Positions 29,501-42,100 of a stretch of 64,000 nt of DNA are shown here, one piece after another. A program made the position numbers and the translations under genes. This DNA is from Liolophura sinensis (lineage: Eukaryota > Mollusca > Polyplacophora > Chitonida > Chitonidae), in assembly GCF_032854445.1 (NCBI RefSeq), contig NC_088300.1, positions 54,846,984 through 54,910,983 on the forward strand, read 5' to 3'. How positions within the stretch are numbered: position 1 is the stretch's first letter; each line of letters starts with the position of its first letter. The notes below the pieces were generated by a model. It was given only the letters and a program-made list of their open reading frames with translations. It searched no databases and was not told the origin of the DNA.

Positions 29501-32207
29501 AGTGGCAAGGCACATATTGGCATGGAATAATCTCAAATTTAGTTTTAGCAATTTCTCCTGTGGTCTGTATAGCGATTGTCTCCTGTGGTGTGTGTTGTAC
29601 ACATAGAGAAGCCTCACATGCCTGCAGGATATGTACTGCCATGACATCACAGGATCAGCAGTTGTTCCGCAGTAGTGGATTAGATTTTCTGTTGTTTGAT
29701 CACCAAATTCTACTGGTTTTTCTTCCGTTTACCAGGTTTTAAATGAGTAGAATGAGTTTTAGCTCCTGTATAATGGACTCTCATACACTGATTGAAGGTT
29801 AAGTTCTTTATGGTGTGGTGTGTAAATAGACATACTTTTTAGCTAATTTCTGGACTTCTTTTTGTCTGGTTGCCAGCCACCTGCACATGGTCGTGGCTTT
29901 CTCCCAGGCTCTGCCTGGTTTCCTACCACCATAATGCTGGCGCATCATTGAAATATTCTTGAGTACGGCGTGAACATCAGTCAAATAAATAAATTAATAA
30001 ATCTTTTTCTCTGGTGTACAAATTATCTATAAGAAGCTTGCCATATCTATATTAGTACTATGAGCCTGTGACACTGGCCAATCCATGGCTTTCCTAGACT
30101 GCGGCCGTCCACCTGGGCAGTGACTGTTGTCAGCTGAGTATTTGCTCAGCCAGTTGTAGGATTGCAGTGGCCACCCAAAACTGCAGCCCACAATGTCTTT
30201 TACCACCACAACGATTTACAAATTTATTTTATATATGAAGTCACTGCAATCTTTATGCCTAGCTATGATAAGCAGTCTTATTTTTGACAGTATAATATTT
30301 CTTGTCATTCTTGTTGATTTAATGGTAACATCTGACACTGTCTAATGAGAGAATAGTATCTGCGGGTGCCAGTTTCATTCTACCTTATTTTGGTTTTCAG
30401 GTCAGTATTTGAACGTATCACCTCACTTGAACGTTATGCAGTTTTACGAATCTCTAAATCAGACAAGCTACCAGTGTTCTCTGAATGCCTTGTTTATGTC
30501 CCTTTAAGGGGAAGGTGCAAAAATGAATTATTTTTGTGCATTGACTTGCTGCCACTTTTGGGTCCCCCAATAAGGTTGTTTTTGCAAGTTCCATGCAGGC
30601 TTTAAGTCAGTAGCAGTGTTAGCTGGCAGACAGTGGTTTACTCTTGTAATCAAGTTTCCTACTAAATGTAAATAAACATTTTTTCTGCGTATGTATTTCC
30701 AGGAGACCAATGTGGAGCCCGTGCACATCACTGGTGCAGGCCTGGTATTTGGCTTAGGGGTTCTCTATGAGCTCATGCAAACCATCCTCTCCTATCAGAT
30801 GAACCCAGGGTTTAATGGCCTTTACATCTGTCGGGTTCGTCTTTCCATTTCTCTGGTATCACTTGTGGCGATGATCATCAGTATCCTTTCGTGTAATTGA
30901 TGCAGCTTAACTGTGGCAAGTGGTTTTCTGCCTGATAGGGAAAGGCTGACTGAAGACCAGCCCCATGTTCATTTACTGTGTGAATTGCTAGATCAGTACT
31001 TATCTTGTCTGTGTTCAGACTTTTCATGGGACATCCCTAGTAATATGACACGTAGGGGGTTGAGGACCTGTGGTAGAGATGCTTGTCTTTCATTTGCCGG
31101 GAAACATGAGGTACCAGTTCAATCCTGGCCTTGGATAAGAAATTCTCATTGGTTGAGGACCTTGGTAGCAATAAGCAATTGGCGTTGCTTTTATTAACAT
31201 TTGCATTGTCTTACAATCATTGAAGACCACCTGGCTTATATTAGGATAATAATTTGTGATAACATTAAAATATCATTGAAAGGGGCATCGCACAGTAAGC
31301 ACAAGTAAACATTTTTAACTTTTATAAATATTTACTGTAAACTATTCTTTGTAATTTAATCAGATATGTGAAACATATTTTTATTCCATCATTAGTTTTG
31401 CTCTTTTACTCGTGTTGGGGTACTCAAAAGATAATTTTCATGGAATGAGAAAATACACTCATATAGTATGGTGGGATTTAGCTCCCCTTTATTATGTAGA
31501 TATGTCTGTTAGAGTAATGCCCCCTTAACTGCTATCAGCATTTGTGGCAGCTGTCATATCCCGGTCGAAATGGGACAAAGAGCCTCATGCCCATGACAAG
31601 TTTCATTGGAGCCCTGGAGATGATGTAAGTTCTGCTGCTTATTTTTTTCGTCACTGAAGCTTGTTGCTATAACCAATTAATCATCGTTCAATGTGTATAT
31701 ATATACTTGACCGGACTTGCTTCTGGGCTTGTGAGATACCAAATGTTGATGAAGAAAATTCATGTTGTTTACATTCATTACGAAGATTTGGTGCTAATAA
31801 ATGTATAATTTGAAAACTGCCGTCAGCATCATTTTTTGTGATAATGCATGTAAGTAAATCCTGTTGCAGGATGACAAAGTAAAGTGAAAGACAGTCTGTA
31901 GCCCATAGCAAATGAATAAAGAAACATTGGAGTTAAGAACATGATGTTATTAAATTTTTGACAATAAACTGTACCTTATTGTTTGTTTGTTTATTTTTTT
32001 CGTTGTTCACAGGGTTACCCAGCTCATATTACTAGTACAATGGGGGAGTGGGTGATGTGTATATCATTTCTCATTTTCTACCTGACATATGTAAGAGATT
32101 TTCAGAAAGCCCAGCTGGAGGTGAGCACACACCTGAGGGTACAGCACCTGGATGAGACACCTGTGTACACAGACCGAGCTGATGAGAGAACAAGACTTCT
32201 GATCTAA
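26597..32207 (+). CDS. DRAM2-like: DRAM2-like membrane protein (DRAM/TMEM150 family), 6 exons
   Basis: Predicted 277-aa, six-helix protein of the damage-regulated autophagy modulator family. DRAM1/2 act in lysosomal membranes and promote autophagy; that role is inferred here. Exons: 26597-26727, 27680-27747, 28002-28177, 30703-30880, 31539-31624, 32013-32207, total 834 bp with TAA and consistent phases. Family signatures are SYIIAIYRGHVVPFFPYI then SDTG and C-IFG (exons 1-2), MYVRYK and GLSMVANFQ (exon 3), HITGAGLVFGLG and QTILSYQM (exon 4), FHWSPGDD (exon 5), and GEWVMCISFLIFYLTYVRDF with the C-terminal ERTRLLI (exon 6). The start ATG lies in an exon opening at 26569 after a good acceptor, so an upstream non-coding exon is likely. 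The weakest points are the exon 3 acceptor (AGAGAG at 28001, giving an unusual DDNLDAY stretch) and the exon 4 donor (A|GTATCC). Intron 3 contains a SINE-A. Confidence 0.88.
26884..26975 (+). repeat. Degenerate SINE relic (family C)
   Basis: The 'actctggtttccttcaccc', 'ataaaactgaccaccatt' blocks resemble those at 27458-27545 and 46293-46385. It lies in intron 1 of the DRAM-like gene. Confidence 0.4.
27458..27545 (+). repeat. Degenerate SINE relic (family C)
   Basis: 'tctctggtttcctccactcc', then aagtgaaaattcttgatta. The second block is shared with 46293-46385, so the two are copies of one old family whose tail is related to SINE-A. Confidence 0.5.
29857..30015 (+). repeat. SINE-A, 5'-truncated, with 14-bp target duplication
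   Basis: The body at 29871-30001 has the central domain and the tail box (gagtacggcgtgaacatc). The flanking repeats tctttttgtctggt (29857-29870) and tctttttctctggt (30002-30015) match at 13 of 14 bases. It lies in intron 3 of the DRAM-like gene. Confidence 0.85.
31046..31135 (+). repeat. Possible tRNA-like SINE head
   Basis: 'ctgtggtagagatgcttgtc' resembles a Pol III A box. 'ggtaccagttcaatcctggc' about 45 bp later resembles a B box. There is no acceptor-stem fold, so it is not called a tRNA gene. It lies in intron 4 of the DRAM-like gene. Confidence 0.3.
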
Positions 32208-34555
32208 GCCTCAGCAGACCTCACTTTAGAGCGGGAAAACATACACTGCTGCATGCAAACTGCTCATTTATAACTGTCAGAAACTATGTGTTTTTGTTGA
32301 TTTTAGTAGATCAATTGTCACTGTTTTAACACCTGCTCATCCTAAATTGTCTATCAGAAGATAAATGCCACATTCCAGTCATGTCATTTCTTTCATGAAT
32401 GGCAAATTACAAGCAAGTACAATTTGCTAAGTGCATTAGTTTTAGCGCAGTTAAGGATGATAATTTTTTAGCTCTGTACATACAGTTAATTATTCTGTAA
32501 TTTTTGTAGTAGCACATGCATGTTCATTACACTGTTTGAACATTTATATAAACATTTTACTGAGACTCTTATTCAGTGGTAAGGAAGTGTAAGAAATATA
32601 AGCATTTATAGAGGCAGTTTTTGTGGGGATTTTGTGGATACCATTGGGTAGGAATTTTGCTTGATTTCTAATGTCTCATTTCAAAGATTTTTTTGAAAGT
32701 GATATACTGACACCAGCAAAGGCCCATGTCTATGTATGACAATATGACTGTATACATGTACATGTGAATGTTTTGTGTTGATGGTGTTCATTGTTTCTGT
32801 TGTGATACAGCTGTTCTTGATGGCTTCCCTAGAAAAATCCCATGACAGTCCTTTTCATTGATATAACCACATCTGCTAGTGCTGATATCTTCAGCCTATG
32901 GGGTGATGAGTTTGGATATTTGGTTATACAGTCTTACCAAGACAAATCAGACACAGGAAACATAACCCACTTACCATTACTATGGCTTTTAGATTGACCA
33001 TCAAAGTCATCTCATTCCTCTCAAAACCTTTTCCCTTTCCCATTATGACTTGAGGTTGTCATTATTGTGACAGTAATGTGCCATTACCATGACATTTGTG
33101 TACCATTATGAAGACATCAGAGTGCAAATATGATGATGTTAGTATGCCATTATGATAACATTAGTCTGCCCTGGAATTAAGATAATCCTGGTATGCCGTA
33201 ATGATGATGTCAATGTGTCATTATGATGACATTAATGTGCCATTCTTATGATGCCTGTGTCATTTTGATGGCATTAATGTGCCATTATAACCTGGTCATG
33301 TGCTTGTTTTATGAGTGTAGAAGGTGTCAAAATAGTTGTACACTAGTAGTGTGTTGATGTAGTGTGTTAATTCCGTTAATAAACCGTTCAATTCAGTTCG
33401 GCAGGCTATACATTTTTGCTCTTTAAACTGCACTTGAGGAGACCATTACATGTCTGTATGTCATTAGTCATTTAAATGTTCCATCTGCAAACAGCAAACG
33501 TCATAGCTTTAAGGTGTTTTGTACATAAAATAATAGTAAATCCCCCTATAACACATACATATATATTGTATGAAAACTGACTGTTAATTATCACCAAAAT
33601 TATTTTTCAATTTTTTGTTGAGAAAAATATCGTGTGATCTGGTTTGAAGGAAACTAGGAATTTTATTGACAATAAGAGAGTACAGAATTATTTCCTAGCA
33701 CAATTAACAAGTTTTAAAGTCGTACGAGTGTCAAACCGTAATTTAAAACCTGAGTCATGTAGCACTCGCTATAGATGATCACTGAGCAGAAAGTAACAGG
33801 TAATGAGATAGTGGGTATCATTTGATTGCCTTGCAATATCAAAAAACCTACCATACAGGTATCTTTGTTGGTTTTCTGTTGTGTGCAAGAGATATACCTG
33901 TCAACACTTGTGCTTTGAAAATGTGCTTTGATTAGGTGTGAATCATCTCAGAAGTATGACACTTTTGTCGTACAGTATTTTACCAGTGTATTCCTTCTTG
34001 CAGCTATAGACACGTAATCTATTCAACCGTATAGTGCTTTATAATCGGTTCTACAGAGGGGTTTGTGTGCTGAATGAGTTAATTGTGTTAAATATATAGC
34101 TTTAGTTATATGTAAACAGAAAAAAATACGAATTTAAATTTGATTCCTTCCAACGTATTGTCTTTTGACAACTCCTTGTCATAATAAATGTTGTAGTTCT
34201 ACAGATTTTATGAAACCTGAAACTGATCTTTGTTGCCCTTACTTAATCATTGTTCTGGGGATCTCAGCTGGGTTGTATGGCTGTTAATATACATATAGTG
34301 CCGCTCTTCACTCAGTAACCATCTTTGTGGGGCTTTATACGAATTATACAAGACATGCTCTGACAAATAAATGATTACTTAGACAGAAACTGAGAGCGGC
34401 ACAGAAAGTCACAATGTTTAACTTCTGTCAGCGTTTTTCTTGTACATGGGAATCCTATCATCCTATAAGAGACTATAATTACTGCGTACTCAACGATTTA
34501 CAAATTAACGTGCATCTAGATACTCATGTTCTGCTGGTGTTTTAGCGTATTTTAC
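32208..34555. other. 3' UTR and downstream region of the DRAM-like gene
   Basis: No further coding exon seen. It includes a degenerate repeat of 'atgatgacattaatgtgcca' type units at about 33055-33300 and possible polyadenylation hexamers AATAAA at 33378-33383 and 34183-34188. Confidence 0.5.
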
Positions 34556-34660
34556 ATTTATTTATTAATCTGATTGTTGTTTGGCGCCATGCTCAAGAAG
34601 TTTTCCCTTGTACGATTGCCGTCAGTTTTTTGGGTGAATCGCCGACCCGTTTGGCATGTT
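34556..34660 (-). repeat. Degenerate SINE-A relic
   Basis: 'tttatttattaatctgattg', 'ctcaagaagttttcccttgt' and 'acgattgccgtcag' follow the order of a minus-strand SINE-A tail. Confidence 0.5.
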
Positions 34661-35870
34661 ACCACACTTGACGGGCACCTATACACCCAACATAAGGGTG
34701 GTAGAGAAATGGTCCAAACGGCCCAAACGGCCACTCAAGCGTCATCGACCATTAATTATCACCAAAGGCCAACAAGTCGTTGAGAATGAGGCAATCTACA
34801 AACTTGCTCTCCAACGCCAGGTTTGGACCCGCTTTATGTGTGTCCTAACGATTGAAATGTAGGCATCAAAATACAAATCTCTATATTAGCTGTCAACCAA
34901 AATGGACGTTCTGTGTCAGTAATCGCAAGGCCAATCCTCAAAACCGCATTCAACACTGTTCAACCACAAAGGAACTAAGTAAGTATATAAACTATGAAAT
35001 TAAGACGGATTCATGTAAAGGGAAGCAGTCAGCAGTGGTAGGCGAACCTAACGACTATCCCACGACAGTCTCCCTCACGTACATGTACAGAGGAGATATT
35101 AGATGTTCATTTTCGTCGACCCAGACTCTTGAATGGGCGGACTCATTTTTGTCCCATATCGGTATTCAGCTCACCCACCATCGCTCACTGCATGGAATCG
35201 AACGCCAACGGTCAAAAGAATAAGTATGGAAAAGAGCACCTTGTTTTAAATATAGGTGTTTGTTAACCAGTCTACATATTTTACGCCGTATATATTCAAG
35301 AACATTTCAGCCATACACAACGCGGCGTACAGGTTTCTGGAGGGACGAACCAGATTAATCCGTGGGGAGGAAAACTTTCCGGAGTAAATCACAAACAAAT
35401 CATTATAAGCTACAGCTGTGTTGCAGATTTTATTGAAATAAATTACCCATATACTGAAATAATTATTTCAAAAAGAGTTACAAGCTTAACAATGAAAATG
35501 AAACTACTATTTCAATATAGGTGTGTTTTATTTCATAGCGAGCTGGAATCGAACTCACGCAGCGGTGGGCCAAGAGCAAGTTATTTTCTCTTACATATAT
35601 ACTAATACAGCAAAACATTCTGACTTCCATCGTCAGTAGGCTAAATCCGCTTCATATGGAAGTGTCGAAATACGCCTTACTCATTTAGTAGGAATAACTA
35701 CAGCTAAATTGTTTGTGCAAATGATCAAATGAGGGAAAGGGAGAAACGCTTTAAAAACTGTGGTGTTTAGACTTACAGTACGGATAATGCGACACCTTGC
35801 ATGCTGAACATGTATTGTTTGGGTAATGTGCAGATTCCCCCCGCATAAACCGGGAAGTGCGGTACACACG
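34661..35870. other. Non-coding, nothing recognised
   Basis: A 123-codon frame at 34852-35223 (+) resembles no family I know and lacks splice context. A very degenerate SINE-A tail ('acgccgtatatattcaagaa') lies near 35280-35340. Nothing else is seen up to the TA at the transposon array. Confidence 0.45.
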
Positions 35871-36236
35871 TAGGGTAGGGCGGGGCAAGAAGCCCAGGCG
35901 AGGCAAAAAGCCCACCCCACATTTGGAAGTAATGACGTCATCCTCCAGCCCGCGAACTGCTCAGGTCAAGTGAGGTCGTCAAGGCTGAAAGTCTCATGGA
36001 GCGGCAGGTTTGAAGGCGGCGTAGTTTTCCTTCGTCACGGTGAGTGTGAAAATTGACACATTTTTTGTAAAAACATAGCATGATATATTACGAGATACAG
36101 ACTGAAGGAAAAGTCCAATTAACAAGACACTTGGTGTGCAATAAACCCTTGTAATTATGCTTCGTACGCAGCTGCTCCACAGCAAGAAATATCTGACTGG
36201 CCTTGCGCAATTGAAAAAAATGTTGAACCACGTGGC

Positions 36237-36318
36237 TGGGGCAAAACGCCCATGCGTGTCTGGGGCTAAAACGCCCACTGTGTGCGTTTTACCCCAGTGC
36301 ATGTGCGTTTTGCCCCAT
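36237..36318. promoter_or_regulatory. 5' subterminal palindromic motif array, copy 1
   Basis: Four variants of GGGGCAAAACGCCCA occur within 82 bp, two in each orientation, giving an imperfect inverted repeat (tggggcaaaacgc at the left, gcgttttgcccca at the right). Such subterminal repeats often serve as transposase binding sites; that is inference. The same array is at 39556-39637 and 42875-42956. Confidence 0.6.
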
Positions 36319-36665
36319 CAACAGTATTCCCAGTTTAATAAGTTTTTAACGTTAGCGCAAATAATATGTGTAGTAAATACCAGTAGTTTGTAATGTATAA
36401 CCACTACCTAGGGATATACATCTATGTACATATTTACAAATTTCTAAGGTTGGATGACATTTGTGATAAAACGGGGCAGCTAGTTTGCGAGGATTGGTAA
36501 AAAAGCCTAAACTGTTTTGAATTTGATGAAATGGTATCAAAGGCATCTTTTCCGTCTAATAAAATCTATCTATGGTATACGTGTATATATATAACATATA
36601 TTTTGGGATGTGTGATACGGCTTATAATGGGAAAATATTTTCTCACGCTTATTTCAGATTTCACT

Positions 36666-38705
36666 ATGGTGAGGAAATACAAACGTAAATCCACTAGGGG
36701 ACAATACGGGAACCAACAACTTACTTTGGCTTTGGAAGCAGTGAAAGGGGGTATGCCACTCCTGCGAGCGTCGAAGGAATTTGATATTCCCCGTAGGACC
36801 ATAAGACGCCACAGGGATCGACTGGTGGCCAATCCGGGTGTTTCACGTCTTGGTAGACATCGTGTTATCCTCACAGAAAATCTCGAGAAAGAACTAAATG
36901 ACCACATTCAGTATATGGAAAAGTCTCTCTACGGACTGACCACACAAGACGTTAGAAGACTCGCCTACGAGATGGCTGAGGCAATTGGATTGCAACACCC
37001 ATTCAGTCATGATCGCAAAATGGCTGGAAAGGACTGGCTTTCAGGATTTCTCACTCGCCATCAAAATTTGAGCATTAGAGAACCTCAAGGAACTAATCTC
37101 TCCAGGGCGGTTGGGTTCAACAAACCTAAAGTTCAACAGTTTTTCGGTGTGTACAAGGAGTTGCTTCAATCTGAGGAATTTACACCTGCCCGTGTTTGGA
37201 ATATGGATGAGACTGGGATAACAAGCGTACATAAGCCAGGGAAAATTCTTGCCACCAAGGGCGTGAAACAGGTGAGCCGGATGACAAGTGGAGAGCGTGG
37301 CAAGACGGTGACTGTGATTTGTGGAATGAATGCTGCAGGCATGTATGTACCCCCTATGCTTATTTTCCCCCGAAAGAGGATGGTCGATGCGTTGATGGCC
37401 GGCGCACCTCCGCAAGCAGTCGGTTATGCAAGCCCAAATGGGTGGACTGACGCAGAACTTTTTCTCAGGTGGTTGGAGCATTTTGTGAACTTTACAAATG
37501 CTTCAAAAGATGTTAAGCAAATAATTATTCTTGATGGTCACCACAGTCACAAAACACTGGCGGCAGTTACCTACGCACGGGAGCATGGCTTGCATCTTCT
37601 AACTCTGCCACCCCACAGTACACACAAGATGCAGCCGTTAGACAGGACGTACTTCAAATCCCTCAAGAGTGGGTATAATGCAGCATGTGACTCGTGGATG
37701 GTTGCCAACCCTGGGAAGCGAATTTCATTCTTCGAAATGGCTGCTATATTTGGCAAGGCTTACCTGAAGTCGGCAACACCTGAAAAGGCTGTTGGGGGGT
37801 TCGCATGTTGCGGAATATGGCCTTTTGATGAGAACATATTTCCAGATAGTGAGTTCGCCGCAGCTGCAGTGACAGATGAACCTGAACCCCAGAGAGAGAC
37901 AGCTAATGGACAGGATACACCCATTACAGAATTGACAGGGACTGTCCGTTCTACCGAAAAACAGCCGAGCGCGGCCATCGGCGAGGAAGAAACTTCTGGT
38001 TCTTCGAGTGAAGAAGCTACACAGTTACCACCACCATCTGTACCAGGCCCCAGCACTCAAGATGTACCTGGTAATTAACCTCTATGACAGCGTATTTTGT
38101 ACTAAGTGTGTAGGCCTGCTAAATGACTGTGTTTTGCAACATACAGGGAGTCTTCTATTCTAACCTATACTTAATTTGTCTGGTTCATATATTGTTGAAA
38201 GTTATATTGTTGTCTTGAGAGTGAATGGGCGCCTTTGTTTATTTCAGGCTCAACAGCACTGCAGAACTTAATTCGAAGCTTGTCACCGACTCCAAAGCTA
38301 GCAACCTCGCGAGCAAGGAAGAGGAAAGCTGAAGGTGCGGCACTGTTAACCTCATCTCCGTACAAGGCAATGCTGGAAGAGAAACAATCTTCAAAAGATG
38401 GCAAGGGTAAGAGGGGTAGGAGAGCTGCCGTCAATAGCTCAGGAAAGAAGAATGGCAAGGGAAATGTGAAGGGAAAAGGGACTGTGGAAAAGACAAAGGA
38501 CGCCTGTGAAGACAGCAGCGACGAGGACGAAGTATGGCCTTGTTTGATTTGTGGGGAGCCTTTCTCCAATTCCAAATCAAGGGAAATTTGGGTGAGGTGT
38601 GTAACATGTCTGCAATGGGCACATGAAGAATGTACAAACGGGGAAAAGGTGTTTTTATGTCCGAACTGTGAATCTGACCAGGATTCAGAAGATTCAAGTG
38701 ATTAA
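36666..38705 (+). CDS. Pogo-like transposase with C-terminal PHD-like finger, copy 1
   Basis: Exons 36666-38070 and 38248-38705 (CTG|GTAATT to TTTCAG|GC, phase 1) give 620 aa. The start is the ATG just after a good acceptor (36657). The open frame extends upstream to 36531, but the first 45 residues there are hydrophobic and unlike a transposase. Domains: psq-type helix-turn-helix (about 5-55), CENP-B-type DNA-binding region (about 70-165, with AGKDWLSGFLTRH), and DDE endonuclease core (about 175-345) with Asp181 (WNMDETG), Asp290 (IILDGHHSH) and Asp326 (MQPLD). This is a DDD triad with 35 residues between the last two, within the pogo range. An acidic/Ser linker, a Lys/Arg-rich stretch and a C4HC3 PHD-like finger (CLIC, CVTC, WAHEEC, CPNC) follow in exon 2. 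No disabling change is visible, so it may be active. Confidence 0.9.
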
Positions 38706-38969
38706 ACGAGATTCAGCCAATTTAACCAGAATGTTTTCAGTCGATTCAACAAGTTTTTGGGGTTTTTTTTGGATGAACTGAATGTACTTTTTGTTTTGTC
38801 ATTACAAGACCGCCATTAGATACAATTTCCTGTAATGCCTGAGGATTTCTGAATAAAGCAAAAATACTGGTATTGTATCCGACAAGAGTGGTATGCTTAT
38901 GATGAATGATTATTCCAGTCTGGGGTGTTGAAGGGTAAAACGCCCACCGTGGGCATTTTGCCCCAGCTT

Positions 38970-39008
38970 GTGGGCGTTTTGCCTCAACACCTGAGGCAAA
39001 ACGCCCAC
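38970..39008. promoter_or_regulatory. 3' subterminal perfect hairpin, copy 1
   Basis: The 17-bp arms gtgggcgttttgcctca and tgaggcaaaacgcccac are exact inverted repeats around a 5-base loop. They are built from the same GGCAAAACGCCC motif as the 5' array. Further copies of the hairpin are at 42289-42327 and 45608-45646. Confidence 0.75.
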
Positions 39009-39191
39009 TTTGTGTTGATAATGTTCAGGTCTCTATACCGCCTAAAGAAAGGCTATTACCTATATGCCATTGGGCACATACAGGATACGCTATAGGCTAT
39101 CTCTCTGTGGAATGGTTTTTCATTTAGCAGAGATGTTGTGGATACAGAGCCATTTGCGCTTAGGGTGTGCGTCTTGCCCCACCCTACCCGG

Positions 39192-42100
39192 GGGTAGGGC
39201 GGGGCAAGAAGCCCAGGCGAGGCAAAAAGCCCACCCCACATTTGGAAGTAATGACGTCATCCTCCAGCCCGCGAACTGCTCAGGTCAAGTGAGGTCGTCA
39301 AGGCTGAAAGTCTCATGGAGCGGCAGGTTTGAAGGCGGCGTAGTTTTCCTTCGTCACGGTGAGTGTGAAAATTGACACATTTTTTGTAAAAACATAGCAT
39401 GATATATTACGAGATACAGACTGAAGGAAAAGTCCAATTAACAAGACACTTGGTGTGCAATAAACCCTTGTAATTATGCTTCGTACGCAGCTGCTCCACA
39501 GCAAGAAATATCTGACTGGCCTTGCGCAATTGAAAAAAATGTTGAACCACGTGGCTGGGGCAAAACGCCCATGCGTGTCTGGGGCTAAAACGCCCACTGT
39601 GTGCGTTTTACCCCAGTGCATGTGCGTTTTGCCCCATCAACAGTATTCCCAGTTTAATAAGTTTTTAACGTTAGCGCAAATAATATGTGTAGTAAATACC
39701 AGTAGTTTGTAATGTATAACCACTACCTAGGGATATACATCTATGTACATATTTACAAATTTCTAAGGTTGGATGACATTTGTGATAAAACGGGGCAGCT
39801 AGTTTGCGAGGATTGGTAAAAAAGCCTAAACTGTTTTGAATTTGATGAAATGGTATCAAAGGCATCTTTTCCGTCTAATAAAATCTATCTATGGTATACG
39901 TGTATATATATAACATATATTTTGGGATGTGTGATACGGCTTATAATGGGAAAATATTTTCTCACGCTTATTTCAGATTTCACTATGGTGAGGAAATACA
40001 AACGTAAATCCACTAGGGGACAATACGGGAACCAACAACTTACTTTGGCTTTGGAAGCAGTGAAAGGGGGTATGCCACTCCTGCGAGCGTCGAAGGAATT
40101 TGATATTCCCCGTAGGACCATAAGACGCCACAGGGATCGACTGGTGGCCAATCCGGGTGTTTCACGTCTTGGTAGACATCGTGTTATCCTCACAGAAAAT
40201 CTCGAGAAAGAACTAAATGACCACATTCAGTATATGGAAAAGTCTCTCTACGGACTGACCACACAAGACGTTAGAAGACTCGCCTACGAGATGGCTGAGG
40301 CAATTGGATTGCAACACCCATTCAGTCATGATCGCAAAATGGCTGGAAAGGACTGGCTTTCAGGATTTCTCACTCGCCATCAAAATTTGAGCATTAGAGA
40401 ACCTCAAGGAACTAATCTCTCCAGGGCGGTTGGGTTCAACAAACCTAAAGTTCAACAGTTTTTCGGTGTGTACAAGGAGTTGCTTCAATCTGAGGAATTT
40501 ACACCTGCCCGTGTTTGGAATATGGATGAGACTGGGATAACAAGCGTACATAAGCCAGGGAAAATTCTTGCCACCAAGGGCGTGAAACAGGTGAGCCGGA
40601 TGACAAGTGGAGAGCGTGGCAAGACGGTGACTGTGATTTGTGGAATGAATGCTGCAGGCATGTATGTACCCCCTATGCTTATTTTCCCCCGAAAGAGGAT
40701 GGTCGATGCGTTGATGGCCGGCGCACCTCCGCAAGCAGTCGGTTATGCAAGCCCAAATGGGTGGACTGACGCAGAACTTTTTCTCAGGTGGTTGGAGCAT
40801 TTTGTGAACTTTACAAATGCTTCAAAAGATGTTAAGCAAATAATTATTCTTGATGGTCACCACAGTCACAAAACACTGGCGGCAGTTACCTACGCACGGG
40901 AGCATGGCTTGCATCTTCTAACTCTGCCACCCCACAGTACACACAAGATGCAGCCGTTAGACAGGACGTACTTCAAATCCCTCAAGAGTGGGTATAATGC
41001 AGCATGTGACTCGTGGATGGTTGCCAACCCTGGGAAGCGAATTTCATTCTTCGAAATGGCTGCTATATTTGGCAAGGCTTACCTGAAGTCGGCAACACCT
41101 GAAAAGGCTGTTGGGGGGTTCGCATGTTGCGGAATATGGCCTTTTGATGAGAACATATTTCCAGATAGTGAGTTCGCCGCAGCTGCAGTGACAGATGAAC
41201 CTGAACCCCAGAGAGAGACAGCTAATGGACAGGATACACCCATTACAGAATTGACAGGGACTGTCCGTTCTACCGAAAAACAGCCGAGCGCGGCCATCGG
41301 CGAGGAAGAAACTTCTGGTTCTTCGAGTGAAGAAGCTACACAGTTACCACCACCATCTGTACCAGGCCCCAGCACTCAAGATGTACCTGGTAATTAACCT
41401 CTATGACAGCGTATTTTGTACTAAGTGTGTAGGCCTGCTAAATGACTGTGTTTTGCAACATACAGGGAGTCTTCTATTCTAACCTATACTTAATTTGTCT
41501 GGTTCATATATTGTTGAAAGTTATATTGTTGTCTTGAGAGTGAATGGGCGCCTTTGTTTATTTCAGGCTCAACAGCACTGCAGAACTTAATTCGAAGCTT
41601 GTCACCGACTCCAAAGCTAGCAACCTCGCGAGCAAGGAAGAGGAAAGCTGAAGGTGCGGCACTGTTAACCTCATCTCCGTACAAGGCAATGCTGGAAGAG
41701 AAACAATCTTCAAAAGATGGCAAGGGTAAGAGGGGTAGGAGAGCTGCCGTCAATAGCTCAGGAAAGAAGAATGGCAAGGGAAATGTGAAGGGAAAAGGGA
41801 CTGTGGAAAAGACAAAGGACGCCTGTGAAGACAGCAGCGACGAGGACGAAGTATGGCCTTGTTTGATTTGTGGGGAGCCTTTCTCCAATTCCAAATCAAG
41901 GGAAATTTGGGTGAGGTGTGTAACATGTCTGCAATGGGCACATGAAGAATGTACAAACGGGGAAAAGGTGTTTTTATGTCCGAACTGTGAATCTGACCAG
42001 GATTCAGAAGATTCAAGTGATTAAACGAGATTCAGCCAATTTAACCAGAATGTTTTCAGTCGATTCAACAAGTTTTTGGGGTTTTTTTTGGATGAACTGA

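Larger units (their letters stand above)
35873..39189 (+). mobile_element. Pogo/Tigger-like DNA transposon, copy 1
   Basis: The left end GGGTAGGGCGGGGCAAGA and the right end, read on the other strand as GGGTAGGGTGGGGCAAGA, form imperfect terminal inverted repeats of about 21 bp with one mismatch in the first 18. Inside, in order: a 5' leader with a probable intron (donor GTGAGT at 36040, acceptor ending 36657), a palindromic motif array (36237-36318), the two-exon transposase gene, AATAAA at 38852-38857, and a second motif array with a perfect hairpin (38933-39010). The left TA target base pair is present; the right side is the GG junction to copy 2. The element looks intact and young. Confidence 0.93.

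Noticed and set aside
34852-35223. 123-codon plus-strand frame
   Set aside because: No recognisable family or splice context; upstream overlap with a SINE relic.
36531-36665. 45-residue N-terminal extension of the transposase frame
   Set aside because: Hydrophobic and unlike transposases. A good splice acceptor at 36657 lies just before the next ATG (36666), suggesting the extension is intron.
36566-38056. Antisense frames opposite the transposase (also in copies 2 and 3)
   Set aside because: Shadows of the conserved transposase coding strand.
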